From the NCBI GenBank assembly GCA_025506515.1, contig CM046454.1, positions 34,883,699-34,947,698 of the forward strand: a stretch of 64,000 bases of DNA, written 5' to 3'. Position numbers and translations under genes: made by a program. The first letter of the stretch is position 1, and the number at the start of each line of letters is the position of its first letter. Below the pieces are notes generated by a model. The model saw only the letters and a list, made by a program, of their open reading frames with translations. It was not told the origin of the DNA and ran no database searches. This document shows positions 1 to 12,580 of this stretch, in pieces. Source of the stretch: Flaveria trinervia. Lineage: Eukaryota; Streptophyta; Magnoliopsida; Asterales; Asteraceae.

Positions 1-17
1 TTTGGAAGGTTTCTGGA
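1..17 (-). repeat. E-family LTR, left fragment
   Basis: These 17 bases match 12766-12782 in the intact E-family LTR exactly. They are the part of a first E-family LTR left of the gypsy insertion; the rest of that LTR resumes at 12094. The remainder lies outside the window. Orientation is inferred from the downstream copy, whose TATA box reads on the minus strand. Confidence 0.85.
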
Positions 18-2716
18 TGTGACAACCGGCAATTTCAGGTCAATACCCGACATTGACTTGGTTATAATTACCCCTATAATACTTGATTTTCAATTGAATT
101 CCAATTATTGAAACCGTTTTATGCATTGCAAAATTTCACGCATTACATTTCATGCATCGGTGATTCGACGTAATTACCATTTTTACACGCGATACAACCG
201 GCACACATGAACATTGGTCATAATTCATATACATGTACTAATAAATTCATTTAGATGGTTCAAAGTATTTTAGATTCCAAACCAAATGCATTGGAAAAGC
301 TTGACTTTATAAATACACCTAATCGCGTAAATTAATATTTTACCCGGAACGAATCCTTTTAACGGATCTACTAACTACATGATGCATCATTAGCATACCA
401 TCAATATTATATATATTTATATCTATATGATATTATACAAGTACTTATACAATTCTAAATGTATTTTAAAAAGTAAGGAGTAAAAATATTGAATATATAT
501 ATATAATTACTATAATGCAACAAATACCACCCAAATACCCAATACTACATAAATTGAAAAATCAACCCATTTCTCACCCCCCATAACCGTCCCCTTACCC
601 CCTCCCCTCACTTTTATTTTAGTCTTCTTCCCTTGTCAAATCCTTACAAGACAAGTTGTCTTTTGTGAAGCTCAAGATTTGCCATTTTAGTGTTAAGGAA
701 AAGGTTATGAACAAAACTACATGATTCCATCCATATGTGTGAAGCTCCTTTCCCTATGGTTGACCAAGAGACAAAGTTAGGAGTTGTAGAGCTTACAAAT
801 ATAAGCAACATTCACACACTTCATCCACACAAATCACCAACACACTCTTCTCTCTTTCCTTCTCTCCAAATTCGGCCAAGACACCACCTCCACCATTTCA
901 TTTTATTTTCAACTCATTTTCCACAAATCTTGGGTGAGTCAAGTGCCATTATCCCAAAAGTGTTCATGTTCACTGCCTCATCCCAAAAGTGCATGTTCAC
1001 TGCTCATCCCAAAGTGCTCTAACAAAGTTTAAAAAGTAACAAAACATGTAAAACACTTTCTGGCAGATTCATGTTCTGTGTTTTCAAGACCATAACTCGA
1101 CCTAAACATGGTCAAATGAACCGATTCTTGAGCCTACCATTAACTTTAGGATGTCTAGTTTCTAACCCATCCAACCTTGAAATTTATAGATTAGTATAAC
1201 CCTTCCAAAACGTACAAACAAATTAAAGTGCTGAACCTGAATTTTTGACAGAATAAATAGGGCAGAAAGAATGAGGCATAAGTTATGCTTAAGGTAATAA
1301 ATTGAAGATTTTCCTTCTATGGTAACTTAGCTTAAGGTGTTAGGTTTAAAAGTAATATAGGCTCTATTTGTGAATGTAAGTTTTGACCTCTCAAAAAGGT
1401 AAATTCCATAGACATATACAGGAAAGTGCTGCACTGACATCTGTTGCCTCATGAACCATTTAAAGGCACTTAAACTCAGTTGTAGGATACAAGCTATACC
1501 TTTTTGGAATCCTAAGACATAGACCTAGATATGATAAAAGTATCAGATTTTATAAAAATTCTTTGTACCATGAAAAGAGGATGACAACCAGACCCAAGAA
1601 ATTCCCTGATGCTGTCAAATACCTATATTTGATAAAGGTAAACTTTTAGAGATATTTGGTAAAAAAAAAGGGAAACCCATAAACATGGAAAGTATAATAC
1701 CATTATACTTAATATAAAACACCCTCAATGCATTATGTATCTTTAGGAAAATAAAGATGAAGACGAGAATCTAAATAAAACATTTACGACCCGACATGAC
1801 TAATAGTCAATTGGCATTGGCTTTTCAAAGCTACCTTTGTGGATGAGTTATGCATGACCATCTAGGGTTAGTAATCATGACCTCATGAATATATTGTGAT
1901 TTTGTTTAGGAAATTCCTAGACCAATCGTACATACAGACTATTGCTAGTATTCACGCGTGCAATTGAGGTGAGTTTCACGGCCCCGTTTTCACTTATTTT
2001 CCATTTGGGGGAGATTACATGCAAATTACTAATTTACTTGGACACATTTACTTGTCAATGATTTCACATGTTATATAAGTTGTTTACTTACCATATGAAG
2101 TCCCCTGTTATCGAACCGTCAGTTTATTTCCCAAAGCGAGGTAATCATGGATAGTACTATTGGGTTTGACTACCCCCACCCGGGTTAATTACCCTAACCT
2201 TGACTGGAGGTCTAAACGGGTGCATTATTAGCCTGTACACACCCACGCTCATGGTAGGCATGGGTAGGGGCAATTTATTTCAATTACAGTCTAGCTTCGG
2301 TTGCGGTGCTTATATAATTGTAGCATTGTATGTACAACAATCAAATCATGGAAAGTATTGTGGTCCTTTACGCTATTTACTATCACTTAAAACCTGTGAA
2401 CTCACCAACATTATGTTGACATTTTTCATGCATGTTTTCTCAGGTAATTAAAAGATGCAACCAGTTAAGCTAGCATGGGTCATTTCATGTTTAGGACCCT
2501 TCATGCTGTTTTGGGACGTTCATTTTCATATATGTCATGTTTTGAAAACAATGTACCTTATTACTATTACTTCCGCAAATTTAACTCTGAACAATGATGT
2601 ACCTTAAACTTATTTTGAGACGTATGTTTTACAAAACCATGTAGTGGTCGATCAGTGACTATGAAACCATGACGTTCGCGCCCCGCGGGAAACCGCCGTG
2701 GTTTGGGGGTGTGACA
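18..2716 (+). repeat. Gypsy 5' LTR
   Basis: This 2.7 kb direct repeat is nearly identical to 9245-12093 and has TG...CA ends. It holds AT-rich TATA-like stretches near 405-435 and 490-510 and a pyrimidine-rich leader near 830-900. It is 150 bases shorter than the 3' LTR: about 200 bases present at 10186-10385 are replaced at about 951-1010 by repeats of TCCCAAAAGTG/CATGTTCACTGC. Small open frames here (for example 735-1022 and 2200-2451) have no recognisable domain and are taken as non-coding LTR. Confidence 0.93.
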
Positions 2717-2719
2717 GAT

Positions 2720-2731
2720 TGGTATCAGAGC
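2720..2731 (+). promoter_or_regulatory. Primer-binding site (initiator tRNA-Met)
   Basis: TGGTATCAGAGC lies three bases after the 5' LTR end. It is complementary to the 3' end of plant initiator tRNA-Met, the usual primer for minus-strand DNA synthesis in these elements. Confidence 0.93.
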
Positions 2732-2861
2732 CATTGGTTATAGGGAATTAGGTTGCATTTAGTGAGCCTAGTCTATAACCGTAGCTCATTGCATTACTTT
2801 AGTACATTTTGCATTAACTTAACTTATATAAATTGTACTTGTGTATTGCCTTGTCATAGAG

Positions 2862-4407
2862 ATGTCTTCAGCATCGATGCCGATCAACATTTTTGATTCG
2901 GATGAGGAGTACGAGCCCACGTCTCCGATCTCTTCCACAGGATCCACGTCTGTCCTCCCAACTCTGACTCCTCGTGCCCTGATTCAGTCGAGTGATGCCA
3001 TTGAGACTGAGATCCCCACACCACCTGCTATCCCTGTCACTGAACCAACTCCCGACCCCACACCTGACGCGCCGGAGGCATTACCCTCGACTCGGTTCTC
3101 CGGACTACCTCCTCCTCCTTCGGTACGTACTGGTGGGCGTGTACACCCGAGATTTATGCCGACCTTCCAGAAGAGCTCGTCCCGGAGTCGTACGTATCAT
3201 CGGCCCACAACTGCCGATGGTCGTCCCACGGACCATGTCCCATATCTTTGTTGAGCCATCTCGGGGGCCTGCCCCTATGACTACTGATCCCCGATCAGCC
3301 GACCCCACTCCCGAGACCACAGATCCCACTCCCCAGCCCGTTGACACCGAGGTAGTTGACCTAGACTCGGAGTCCATTGACCCAGCTTCCCAGCCAGCCG
3401 ATACGGACCCGGTCGACTCCGACCGGCGACTCCGCCCGCCGACTCGACCCGGCCGACTCTGACCCGGCCGACTCTGATTCGGGCGACATCGACCCGATCT
3501 ACCTAGAGTCCTCCGAGGCCATTCCCTCACCTAGTTACCATGCCTCTCACCCTACTGATCCAGTTACCCAGCCCATTGACCCGGTTCCTCAGTCCTCTGA
3601 TCCGACTCCACAAGCAGACCTCGATCCCCTCCACCTCGCCCCTGAGCCTACTGATCCCTCCCCGGTAGCTGCTGGCCCCGAGCCGGTGACTACAGACGCC
3701 CACCGTATCCTTGGTCCGGGTGTACCACCACCCTCTCGCCGTCGCTATCGAACTCGCCCCGGGGGTGCACTTTTTGCACATACTCCTAGGAAGAGGGTTC
3801 ATGTTCCTATCCGTCCTGCCACACCCATTCGAGACTGTATTGCTGAGCCCGAGCCTGCGCCCAAAAGGCGTAGACTCGACATCCGTCGGTGGGGGTGGAT
3901 GCCTAGCCGACTGAACGAGTGGAGAGACATCGAGGGTATTCCCTCCACTTTCGAGGAAGGCGAGTCGTCACGTACCCCGCACCAGATTCCCCTCACTCAG
4001 GAGCCCATGGAGCTCACCGTCCTCTTCTCGTGGCACGATCCGTGAGGCATGACCAGCAACTTCATGAGCTATGTACTGAACTTACGGAAGTTCAGGAGAC
4101 TTTTGACAGGGAGGACGTGGAGACCCGATTACTAGCAATCGAGGAGGATAGATACCTCGATGACCAGGCGTTACATACAATGCATGATCGACTTACCAGG
4201 GTAGAGGAGGACATGTCAACCATGACGCAAAGAGTGGAGGCGGCAGAGCAAAGAGTTACCCTAGCAGATCAGCGGGCAGCTGTGGCTGAGGAAAGAGTGA
4301 GGGTGATGGAAGAGCGCCTCGAGTCCACTAAGGCATTAGCAGCCGTGTGCATGCTCATGGCCATGGCGGCGGTGCAGACAGGAGCATTCACACATTTATC
4401 CCGTTGA
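2862..4407 (+). pseudogene. Gypsy ORF1 upstream of gag: proline/aspartate-rich, coiled-coil protein
   Basis: The start is the ATG at 2862 (MSSASMPINIFDSDEEYEPT). The protein opens with a low-complexity Ser/Pro/Thr/Asp region containing many DPTP and DSDP repeats. A basic stretch follows near 3790-3880 (APKRRRLDIRR, a possible nuclear signal), then a strongly heptad-like coiled coil at about 4050-4330 rich in E, R, Q and V. A short hydrophobic segment (AVCMLMAMAAVQTGAF) precedes the stop at 4405-4407. The frame shifts near 3235, 3440 and 3960-4040, so it is broken as sequenced. I do not recognise the family. An extra ORF before gag is known in Tat/Ogre gypsy elements. Here the pol is chromovirus-like, which makes it odd. 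Function unknown; a Gag- or nucleus-associated accessory protein is only a guess. Confidence 0.6.
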
Positions 4408-4632
4408 TTGCCTGTCGTGAGCGGGCTGTGCTCACGTAATATTGGATATTAACTTGTTGCATGAGTATGTACTCTGGAAATACTTTGTAATTCGTACAAA
4501 TTATTATCAAGTATGTTATCTTTTAAATATTGCGTGGTTGCTTGGTTGATATGATTGTTTACTTTCGGTGCACATGTGTTTGGCATTATTACATATTGTC
4601 TTATCTTGCTTATCATTATGATTTGAAGAAAC

Positions 4633-6131
4633 ATGCCACCACGAAGGAGAAACGTCAGAACCAATGTGGGAAGCGGTACTCCCATGACATAGAAGCTATA
4701 GAACAGCTTGTGGCGCAACGAGTGGCGGATGCAATCGCACATCACGAGGCGAATCGTAGCGCCGGAGGATCTGAAGTAAATGGAGGCAATGCTAGTGGCG
4801 CAGGAGGTATTATAATGTCTGGCATAGCTAAAGACCTGCAATACACAGGTCATTACTAATTTTAATTATTACTAATATGATTAAACCTACAACACAGGAT
4901 CTGATACAAACCACAAAGGTTGCTCCTACAAGACGTTTCTAAATTGTAAACGTTTAACTTTCGCGGTAATGAAGGAGCTGTTGGTTTGGTCCGCTGGATA
5001 GAAAAGATGGAGTCCGTTCAGCGAATCAGTAACTGTGCCGAGGAGAATAAGACGAAATTCGCCACTTGTACATTTGAAGGTCAAGCTCTCACTTGGTGGA
5101 ATGCTCATGCCCAAACTTTGGGAATTGACACTGCCTATCAAATCACTTGGGATGAGTTGAAACAGATGCTGACTGATGAATATTGCCCCCGAAATGAATT
5201 GCAAAAACTTGAGGTTGAATTCTGGAACCACACTATGAAGGGTGCAGAAGTTACAAGCTACACCACCCGATTCCATGATCTTGCTCGTCTATGCCCTCAC
5301 ATGGTTAACCCAGAGTTCAAGCGTGTGGAAAGGTACATTTGGGGCCTTGCACCCCAAATCCAGAGCATGGTCACCTCATCCAAGCCAGCCACCATCCAAG
5401 AGGCTGTCAGGATTGCTCACGACCTGACTGATCAAGCTGTACGTCAGGGAGTGTTTGTGAAGAAGACGGTCGTGGAGAAGAACTATGACAACAAAAGGAA
5501 ATGGGACAACAATCATGGTCGAAATGCTCCGCATCAAAACAAAAACAAACAAGTGGTTGTCAGGGCTTTCACTGCTGGCCCATCTGAAAAGAAGGCAAAG
5601 GGTGGGTATGCTGGAAACCTACCTAAGTGCAATAAGTGTAACTTTCACCACCTAGGTGCATGTGGAGACTCAATTTGCCAGAAGTGCAAACGTTTTGGCC
5701 ATGCAACTAAGGACTGTCGAAAGCCCGACACTACTCCTAACACAGGAAACCATCGTGCGTGCTTCGAATGTGGTGTTACGGGGCATTTTCGCAAGGATTG
5801 TCCAAACTTGAAGCAAACTGGTGGAAATAACGCACGTGGTCGAGCTTTTGTGATTGGAGCTGGCGAAGCTCGACAGGACCCGAACATTGTTACGGGTACG
5901 TTCCTTGTAAATAATCTCTATGCATCAATCCTATTCGATACGGGTGCTGATAGGAGTTTTGTGTCTAGCGAATTTAGTCCATTGCTTGAAATTACTCCTA
6001 CCCATTTGACTTCTAAATATACAATAGAGTTAGCTGATGGTAAGTTGATCGAAACCGACAAAATTATACAAGGATGCACTCTCAGTTTGGCGGATCACAC
6101 GTTCAATATAGATTTGCTACCTGTAACCTAG
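4633..6131 (+). pseudogene. gag: Gypsy gag and protease
   Basis: The probable start is ATG 4633 (MPPRRRNVRTN, a typical gypsy Gag opening). Stops follow within about 55 bases and the frame shifts near 4680 and before 4986, so the N-terminus is broken. From 4986 one frame runs to 6131. It holds the retrotransposon Gag fold (LTWWNAHAQTLG, then WDELKQMLTDEYCP), a CX2C/H/C cluster near 5630-5665 and two CCHC zinc knuckles (CQKCKRFGHATKDC at about 5675-5720 and CFECGVTGHFRKDC at about 5758-5803). The aspartic protease follows, with its active site ILFDTGADRSF near 5928-5960. Gag packages RNA and protease processes the polyprotein. The frame ends at a TAG at 6129-6131 just where the frame changes into pol. 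Confidence 0.88.
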
Positions 6132-9100
6132 GGAGTTTCGACATTGTTATTGGCATGGATTGGTTATCGGAAAACCGAGCGGAAATCGTTTGTCGTGAGA
6201 AGGTCGTTCGCATTCCACTTCCGAGTGGGGAGACCATATCAATACAAGGAGAAAAATATGGTACGGTGTTACGGATCGTTTCATGTATGAAGGCTCGGAA
6301 GTACTTACGAAAGGGCTATCATGCAATCTTGGCGCACGTAGTAGCGAAGCGAACCGAAGAGAAAAGAATTGAGGATATACCCATCGTGCGAGACTATCCG
6401 GAAGTATTTCCCGAGGACTTGCCGGGACTTCCACCGCAAAGACAGGTCGAATTTCGAATTGACCTAGTACCTGGAGCTGCTCCCGTAGCACGATCCCCAT
6501 ACCGACTAGCACCGTCGGAGATGCAAGAGTTGTCTAATCAATTACAAGAGTTGTTAGATAAAGGATTCATAAGGCCAAGTTTCTCACCCTGGGGAGCCCC
6601 AGTTTTATTTGTTAAGAAGAAAGATGGATCTTTTCGAATGTGCATCGATTACCGGGAGTTAAACAAACTCACCATTAAGAATCGGTACCCTCTCCCTCGA
6701 ATTGACGACTTATTTGACCAACTTCAAGGATCTAGTTACTACTCGAAGATTGACTTACGTTCTGGATATCACCAATTACGAATTCAAGAGGAAGACATTC
6801 CCAAGACCGCATTTCGAACTCGTTATGGTCACTACGAGTTCATGGTTATGCCATTTGGGTTAACTAATGCACCAGCGGTATTCATGGACCTCATGAATAG
6901 AGTGTGCAAACCTACTTGGATAAATTCGTGATCGTCTTCATCGGATGACATCTTGATATATTCACGAACCAAGGATGAACACGAACAACATTTAAGGTTA
7001 ATCTTGGAGCTACTCAAGAACGAGAAATTATACGCAAAATTCTCAAAATGCGACTTCTGGATCCGAGAAGTGCAATTTCTCGGGCATGTAGTTAACGAGA
7101 AGGGAATACATGTTGACCCATCCAAGATAGAGGCCATTAAGAACTGGGAAGCACCTAAGACCCCTACCGAGGTGCGGCAATTCCTAGGTTTGGCAGGCTA
7201 TTACCGACGCTATATCGAAAATTTCTCCAAAATAGCCCAACCACTGACAACCCTGACTCAGAAAGACAAGAAGTTTGATTGGAGTGATAAGCAGGAAGCA
7301 GCGTTTCAGTTGTTGAAGCAGAAATTGTGTTGTGCGCCGATTCTGTCTCTACCAGAGGGAAATGATGGTTTTGTGGTGTACTGCGACGCATCACGACAAG
7401 GACTTGGCTGTGTCTTAATGCAACGCGACAAAGTCATTGCTTACGCGTCACGACAATTGAAAGTGCATGAGAAAAACTACACCACCCACGACCTCGAATT
7501 AGGAGCTGTTGTTTTTGCACTAAAGATTTGGCGACACTACCTGTATGGTACTAAATGTACTATATTCACCGATCACAAAAGCCTCCAGCACATCTTCAAT
7601 CAGAAGGAACTAAACATGAGGCAACGCAGGTGGGTTGAGTTACTAAACGATTATGACGGTGAGATTCGTTATCACCCTGGAAAAGCGAATGTTGTAGGAG
7701 ACGCTCTGAGCAGGAAAGAACGAACCAAGACTTTACGAGTGCGATTCATACGAGTCTAACTACTCAAATTCGTGATGCTCAGTCTGAGGCACTAAAGGAA
7801 CTGAATTTGAAGGAAGAATTCCTTCGCGGCATGGATAAACAATTTGAGACCAAGTCCGATGGAGCTCGCTACTTCATGAATCGAATTTGGGTGCCAAATT
7901 TTGGAAACTTGAGGGATCTTGTGATGAATGAGGCACACAAATCCAGATACTCCATTCACCCGGGTTCCGATAAGATGTATCAAGACCTGAAGGAGTTATA
8001 CTGGTGGCCTAACATGAAGGCAGACATTGCCGCCTATGTTAGCAGGTGTCTCACGTGTTCAAAGGTTAAAGGCAGTATCAGAAGCCATCCGGATTACTGC
8101 ACCAACCAGAGATTCCACAATGGAAATGGGAGCAGATTTCCATGGATTTCGTCACAAAACTACCCATGACATCCACCAGTTGTGATACGATTTGGGTAAT
8201 TGTGGATCGACTGACAAAGTCTGCTCACTTCCTACCAATTAAAGAAACTGATAAAATGGAAAGGTTGACGAGGGTTTATCTCAAGGAGGTTGTTTCGAGA
8301 CATGGAGTACCGATCTCCATTATCTCTGATCGAGACAGTCGATTTACCTCGAGATTTTGGCAATCCTTACAAAAGGCCTTGGGTACAAGGTTGGATATGA
8401 GTACCGCATACCACCCTCAAACGGATGGCCAGAGCGAACGGACCATTCAGACGTTAGAAGACATGCTTAGGGCTTGCGTGATAGACTTCGGAAACCGTTG
8501 GGATACTCATCTACCCCTAGCTGAGTTTTCTTACAATAATAGCTATCACACCAGTATCAAAGCCGCACCGTTTGAAGCACTATACGGAAGGAAGTGTCGG
8601 TCACCACTGTGTTGGACAGAGGTTGGCGATAGTCAACTCACTGGTCCCGAGATCATACGCGAGACCACGGAAAAGATCGCTCAAATTCAGAACCGACTCA
8701 AAGCCGCGCGTGACCGTCAGAAAAGCTATGCTGACGTGAGACGTAAACCGTTGGAATTTCAAGTGGGAGACAAGGTTCTACTTAAAGTCTCACCATGGAA
8801 AGGAGTCATTCGTTTTGGCAAACGTGGCAAGCTAAACCCTAGATACATTGGACCATTTGAAATCCTAGCCAGGATTGGTCCTGTAGCTTACAAGCTAAAA
8901 CTTCCTCAAGAACTTAGTAGTGTTCATGACACTTTCCATGTGTCGAATCTGAAGAAGTGCTTGTCAGATGAAACTCTGGTTATACCACTCGATGAGGTCC
9001 AGATTGATGAACAACTTCATTTTATTGAAAAGCCTATGGAAATTCTAGATAGAGAAGTAAAGAAGATGAAACGAATCCGTATTCCCATAGTGAAGGTCCG

Positions 9101-9209
9101 GTGGAATTCAAGAAGAGGACCTGAATTTACTTGGGAACGCGAAGATCAAATGAAGCTCAACTATCCCTACTTGTTTGAAACTCTGGCATCTGCAGACAAC
9201 CCTAACTGA
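6074..9209 (+). pseudogene. pol: Gypsy pol: reverse transcriptase, RNase H, integrase
   Basis: The domains run in gypsy order. RT occupies about 6360-7130 (YRELNKLTIKNRYPLPRID, then the FMVMPFGLTNAP motif). RNase H is about 7360-7720 (YCDASRQGLG ... HHPGK-type end, YHPGKANVVGDALSRK). The integrase HHCC zinc region is about 7925-8070, and the core is about 8142-8500 with WVIVDRLTKSAHF, ISDRDSRFTS and HPQTDGQSERT (D, D, E). A GPY/F module (NPRYIGPFEIL) lies near 8830-8870. The last 50 residues (IPIVKVRWNSRRGPEFTWE) resemble the degenerate chromodomain of Tekay-type chromoviruses. Breaks: a one-base loss near 6914 and a one-base gain near 6946 flank the catalytic RT box with an in-frame stop between, and frames change near 7740 and 8080-8140. 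The element therefore encodes no intact polymerase as sequenced. Confidence 0.92.
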
Positions 9210-9232
9210 ATTTCGGGACGAAATTCTTTCTA

Positions 9233-9244
9233 ACATGGGGAGTA
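9233..9244 (+). promoter_or_regulatory. Polypurine tract
   Basis: ACATGGGGAGTA directly precedes the 3' LTR start at 9245. This is where plus-strand DNA synthesis would be primed. Confidence 0.85.
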
Positions 9245-12093
9245 TGTGACAACCGGCAATTTCAGGTCAATACCCGACCTTGACTTGGTTATAATTACCC
9301 CTATAATACTTGATTTTCAATTGAATTCCAATTATTGAAACCGTTTTATGCATTGCAAAATTTCACGCATTACATTTCATGCATCGGTGATTCGACGTAA
9401 TTACCATTTTTACACGCGATACAACCGGCACACATGAACATTGGTCATAATTCATATACATGTACTAATAAATTCATTTAGATGGTTCAAAGTATTTTAG
9501 ATTCCAAACCAAATGCATTGGAAAAGCTTGACTTTATAAATACACCTAATCGCGTAAATTAATATTTTACCCGGAACGAATCCTTTTAACGGATCTACTA
9601 ACTACATGATGCATCATTAGCATACCATCAATATTTATATATATTTATATCTATATGATATTATACAAGTACTTATACAATTCTAAATGTATTTTAAAAA
9701 GTAAGGAGTAAAAATATTGAATATATATATATATATAATTACTATAATGCAACAAATACCACCCAAATACCCAATACTACATAAAATTGAAAAATCAACC
9801 CATTTCCCACCCCCCATAACCGTCCCCTTACCCCCTCCCCTCACTTTTATTTTAGTCTTCTTCCCTTGTCAAATCCTTACAAGACAAGTTGTCTTTTGTG
9901 AAGCTCAAGATTTGCCATTTTAGTGTTAAGGAAAAGGTTATGAACAAAGCTACATGATTCCTTTCCATATGTGTGAAGCTCCTTTCCCTATGGTTGACCA
10001 AGAGACAAAGTTAGGAGTTGTAGAGCTTACAAATATAAGCAACATTCACACACTTCATCCACACAAATCACCAACACACTCTTCTCCTTCTTTCCTTCTC
10101 TCAAATTCGGCCAAGACACCACCTCCACCATTTCATTTTATTTTCAACTCATTTTCCACAAATCTTGGGTGAGTCAAGTGCCATTTGAAGATCAAGTGAG
10201 TTTTGAAGCTCCCAAACATCCTACAACATCTTCTTCACCTTTTCTTGTTGGGTTTTCTTAGTTCAAAGGATCAAACCTTCTTTTCCTTGCATTTCAAGAC
10301 TACCATCTCTTCTCCTTGCTTGTTTAAGGTTAGCACCTTGTTTTTAATCTTCCATACATCACCATGATGTGTTCATGTTCACTACCTCATCCCAAAAGTG
10401 CTCTAACAAAGTTTAAAAAGTAACAAAACATGTAAAACACTTTCTGGCAGATTCATGTTCTGTGTTTTCAAGACCATAACTCGACCTAAACATGGTCAAA
10501 TGAACCGATTCTTGAGCCTACATTAACTTTAGGATGTCTAGTTTCTAACCCATCCAACCTTGAAATTTATAGATGAGTATAACCCTTCCAAAACGTACAA
10601 ACAAATTAAAGTGCTGAACCTGAATTTTTGACAGAATAAATAGGGCAGAAAGAATGAGGCATAAGTTATGCTTAAGGTAATAAATTGAAGATTTTCCTTC
10701 TATGGTAACTTAGCTTAAGGTGTTAGGTTTAAAAGTATATATAGGCTCTATTTGTGAATGTAAGTTTTGACCTCTCAAAAAGGTAAATTCCATAGACATA
10801 TACAGGAAAGTGCTGCACTGACATCTGTTGCTTCATGAACCATTTAAAGGCACTTAAACTCAGTTGTAGGATACAAGCTATACCTTTTTGGAATCCTAAG
10901 ACATAGACCTAGATATGATAAAAGTATCAGATTTTATAAAAATTCTTTGTACCATGAAAAGAGGATGACAACCAGACCCAAGAAATTCCTTGATGCTGTC
11001 AAATACCTATATTTGATAAAGGTAAACTTTTAGAGATATTGGTAAAAAAAAAGGGAAACCCATAAACATGGAAAGTATAATACCATTATACTTAATATAA
11101 AACACCCTCAATGCATTATGTATCTTTAGGAAAATAAAGATGAAGACGAGAATCTAAATAAAACATTTACGACCCGACATGACTAATTAGTCAATTGGCA
11201 TTTTCAAAGCTACCTTTGTGGATGAGTTATGCATGACCATCTAGGGTTAGTAATCATGACCTCATGAATATATTGTGATTTTGTTTAGGAAATTCCTAGA
11301 CCAATCGTACATACAGACTATTGCTAGTATTCACGCGTGCAATTGAGGTGAGTTTCACGGCCCCGTTTTCACTTATTTTCCATTTGGGGGAGATTACATG
11401 CAAATTACTAATTTACTTGGACACATTTACTTGTCAATGATTTCACATGTTATATAAGTTGTTTACTTACCATATGAAGTCCCCTGTTATCGAACCGTCA
11501 GTTTATTTCCCAAAGCGAGGTAATCATGGATAGTACTATTGGGTTTGACTACCCCCACCGGGTTAATTACCCTAACCTTGACTGGAGGTCTAAACGGGTG
11601 CATTATTAGCCTGTACACACCCACGCTCATGGTAGGCATGGGTAGGGGCAATTTATTTCAATTACAGTCTAGCTTCGGTTGCGGTGCTTATATAATTTGT
11701 AGCATTGTATGTACAACAATCAAATCATGGAAAGTATTGTGGTCCTTTACGCTATTTACTATCACTTAAAACCTGTGAACTCACCAACATTATGTTGACA
11801 TTTTTCATGCATGTTTTCTCAGGTAATTAAAAGATGCAACCAGTTAAGCTAGCATGGGTCATTTCATGTTTAGGACCCTTCATGCTGTTTTGGGACGTTC
11901 ATTTTCATATATGTCATGTTTTGAAAACAATGTACCTTATTACTATTACTTCCGCAAATTTAACTCTGAACAATGATGTACCTTAAACTTATTTTGAGAC
12001 GTGTTTTACAAAACCATGTAGTGGTCGATCAGTGACTATGAAACCATGACGTTCGCGCCCCGCGGGAAACCGCCGTGGTTTGGGGGTGTGACA
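9245..12093 (+). repeat. Gypsy 3' LTR
   Basis: This 2.85 kb copy of 18-2716 has the same TG...CA ends. It keeps the roughly 200 bases missing from the 5' LTR (10186-10385), so it is probably closer to the ancestral LTR. Other differences are scattered single-base indels. No gene is recognised in it. Confidence 0.93.
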
Positions 12094-12576
12094 TGGACGG
12101 CTAGGGTTGTATGGAATGAACTTGGACGAATCTCCGTGTTTTCACGAATGAGTTGTAGTTATAGGTTGGCACTCTTCAATCGTTGCGACTGAACCATTAG
12201 TTTGGTCAGTCGTGCGATTGAACCATGCGGTGGTTCATTCGTGCGACTGAATGTTCAATCGTGCGATTGAGCCAATCTTATGTTACAGTCGTACGATGAT
12301 CCAGTCTCCGGTTCGGTCGTGCGACTGAGTCAATCGTATGAGGTTCTCATGCTTATGGTTCATTCGCATGAGCCATTCGCATGGGACTTATTATGAAAGT
12401 TTGAATGTTTTAGTTAATTAATATAATATTATATGTAATCATTCAGTAATCATACACTCAATCAATTCATTTACGACTCATTATGAACTATTAAACGTTA
12501 TAACCAACAGACTATCAAACAGTTCATAATCATACCAAACAAGATCTATTACATCACATATCACGATCTAGGGACA
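12094..12576 (-). repeat. E-family LTR 1, main fragment
   Basis: This segment aligns along its whole length with 12779-13275 but is 14 bases shorter, mostly through single-base losses. It begins with the TGGA duplication left by the gypsy insertion and ends GGGACA. The palindrome array (CAGTCGTGCGACTG-like units) and the U3 AT-rich part are present. The TATA box seen in LTR 2 is altered here (TGTAGTTATAGG). Confidence 0.85.
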
Positions 12577-12580
12577 TACA

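Larger units (their letters stand above)
18..12093 (+). mobile_element. Complete Ty3/gypsy LTR retrotransposon (chromovirus/Tekay-like)
   Basis: The element is bounded by direct LTRs that start TGTGACAACC and end GGTGTGACA. It has a tRNA-iMet primer-binding site after the 5' LTR and a purine tract before the 3' LTR. The order ORF1, gag, protease, RT, RNase H, integrase defines gypsy. The C-terminal integrase extension resembles a chromodomain, which points to a Tekay/Del-type chromovirus (inference). The flanking duplication is TGGA (14-17 and 12094-12097). Gypsy elements usually make 5 bp. All genes carry frameshifts or stops, so it is not autonomous as sequenced. It is inserted in the opposite direction inside an E-family LTR. 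Confidence 0.93.

Noticed and set aside
735..1022. 95-codon open frame in the gypsy 5' LTR
   Set aside because: Inside an LTR, not kept in full in the 3' LTR copy, no domain.
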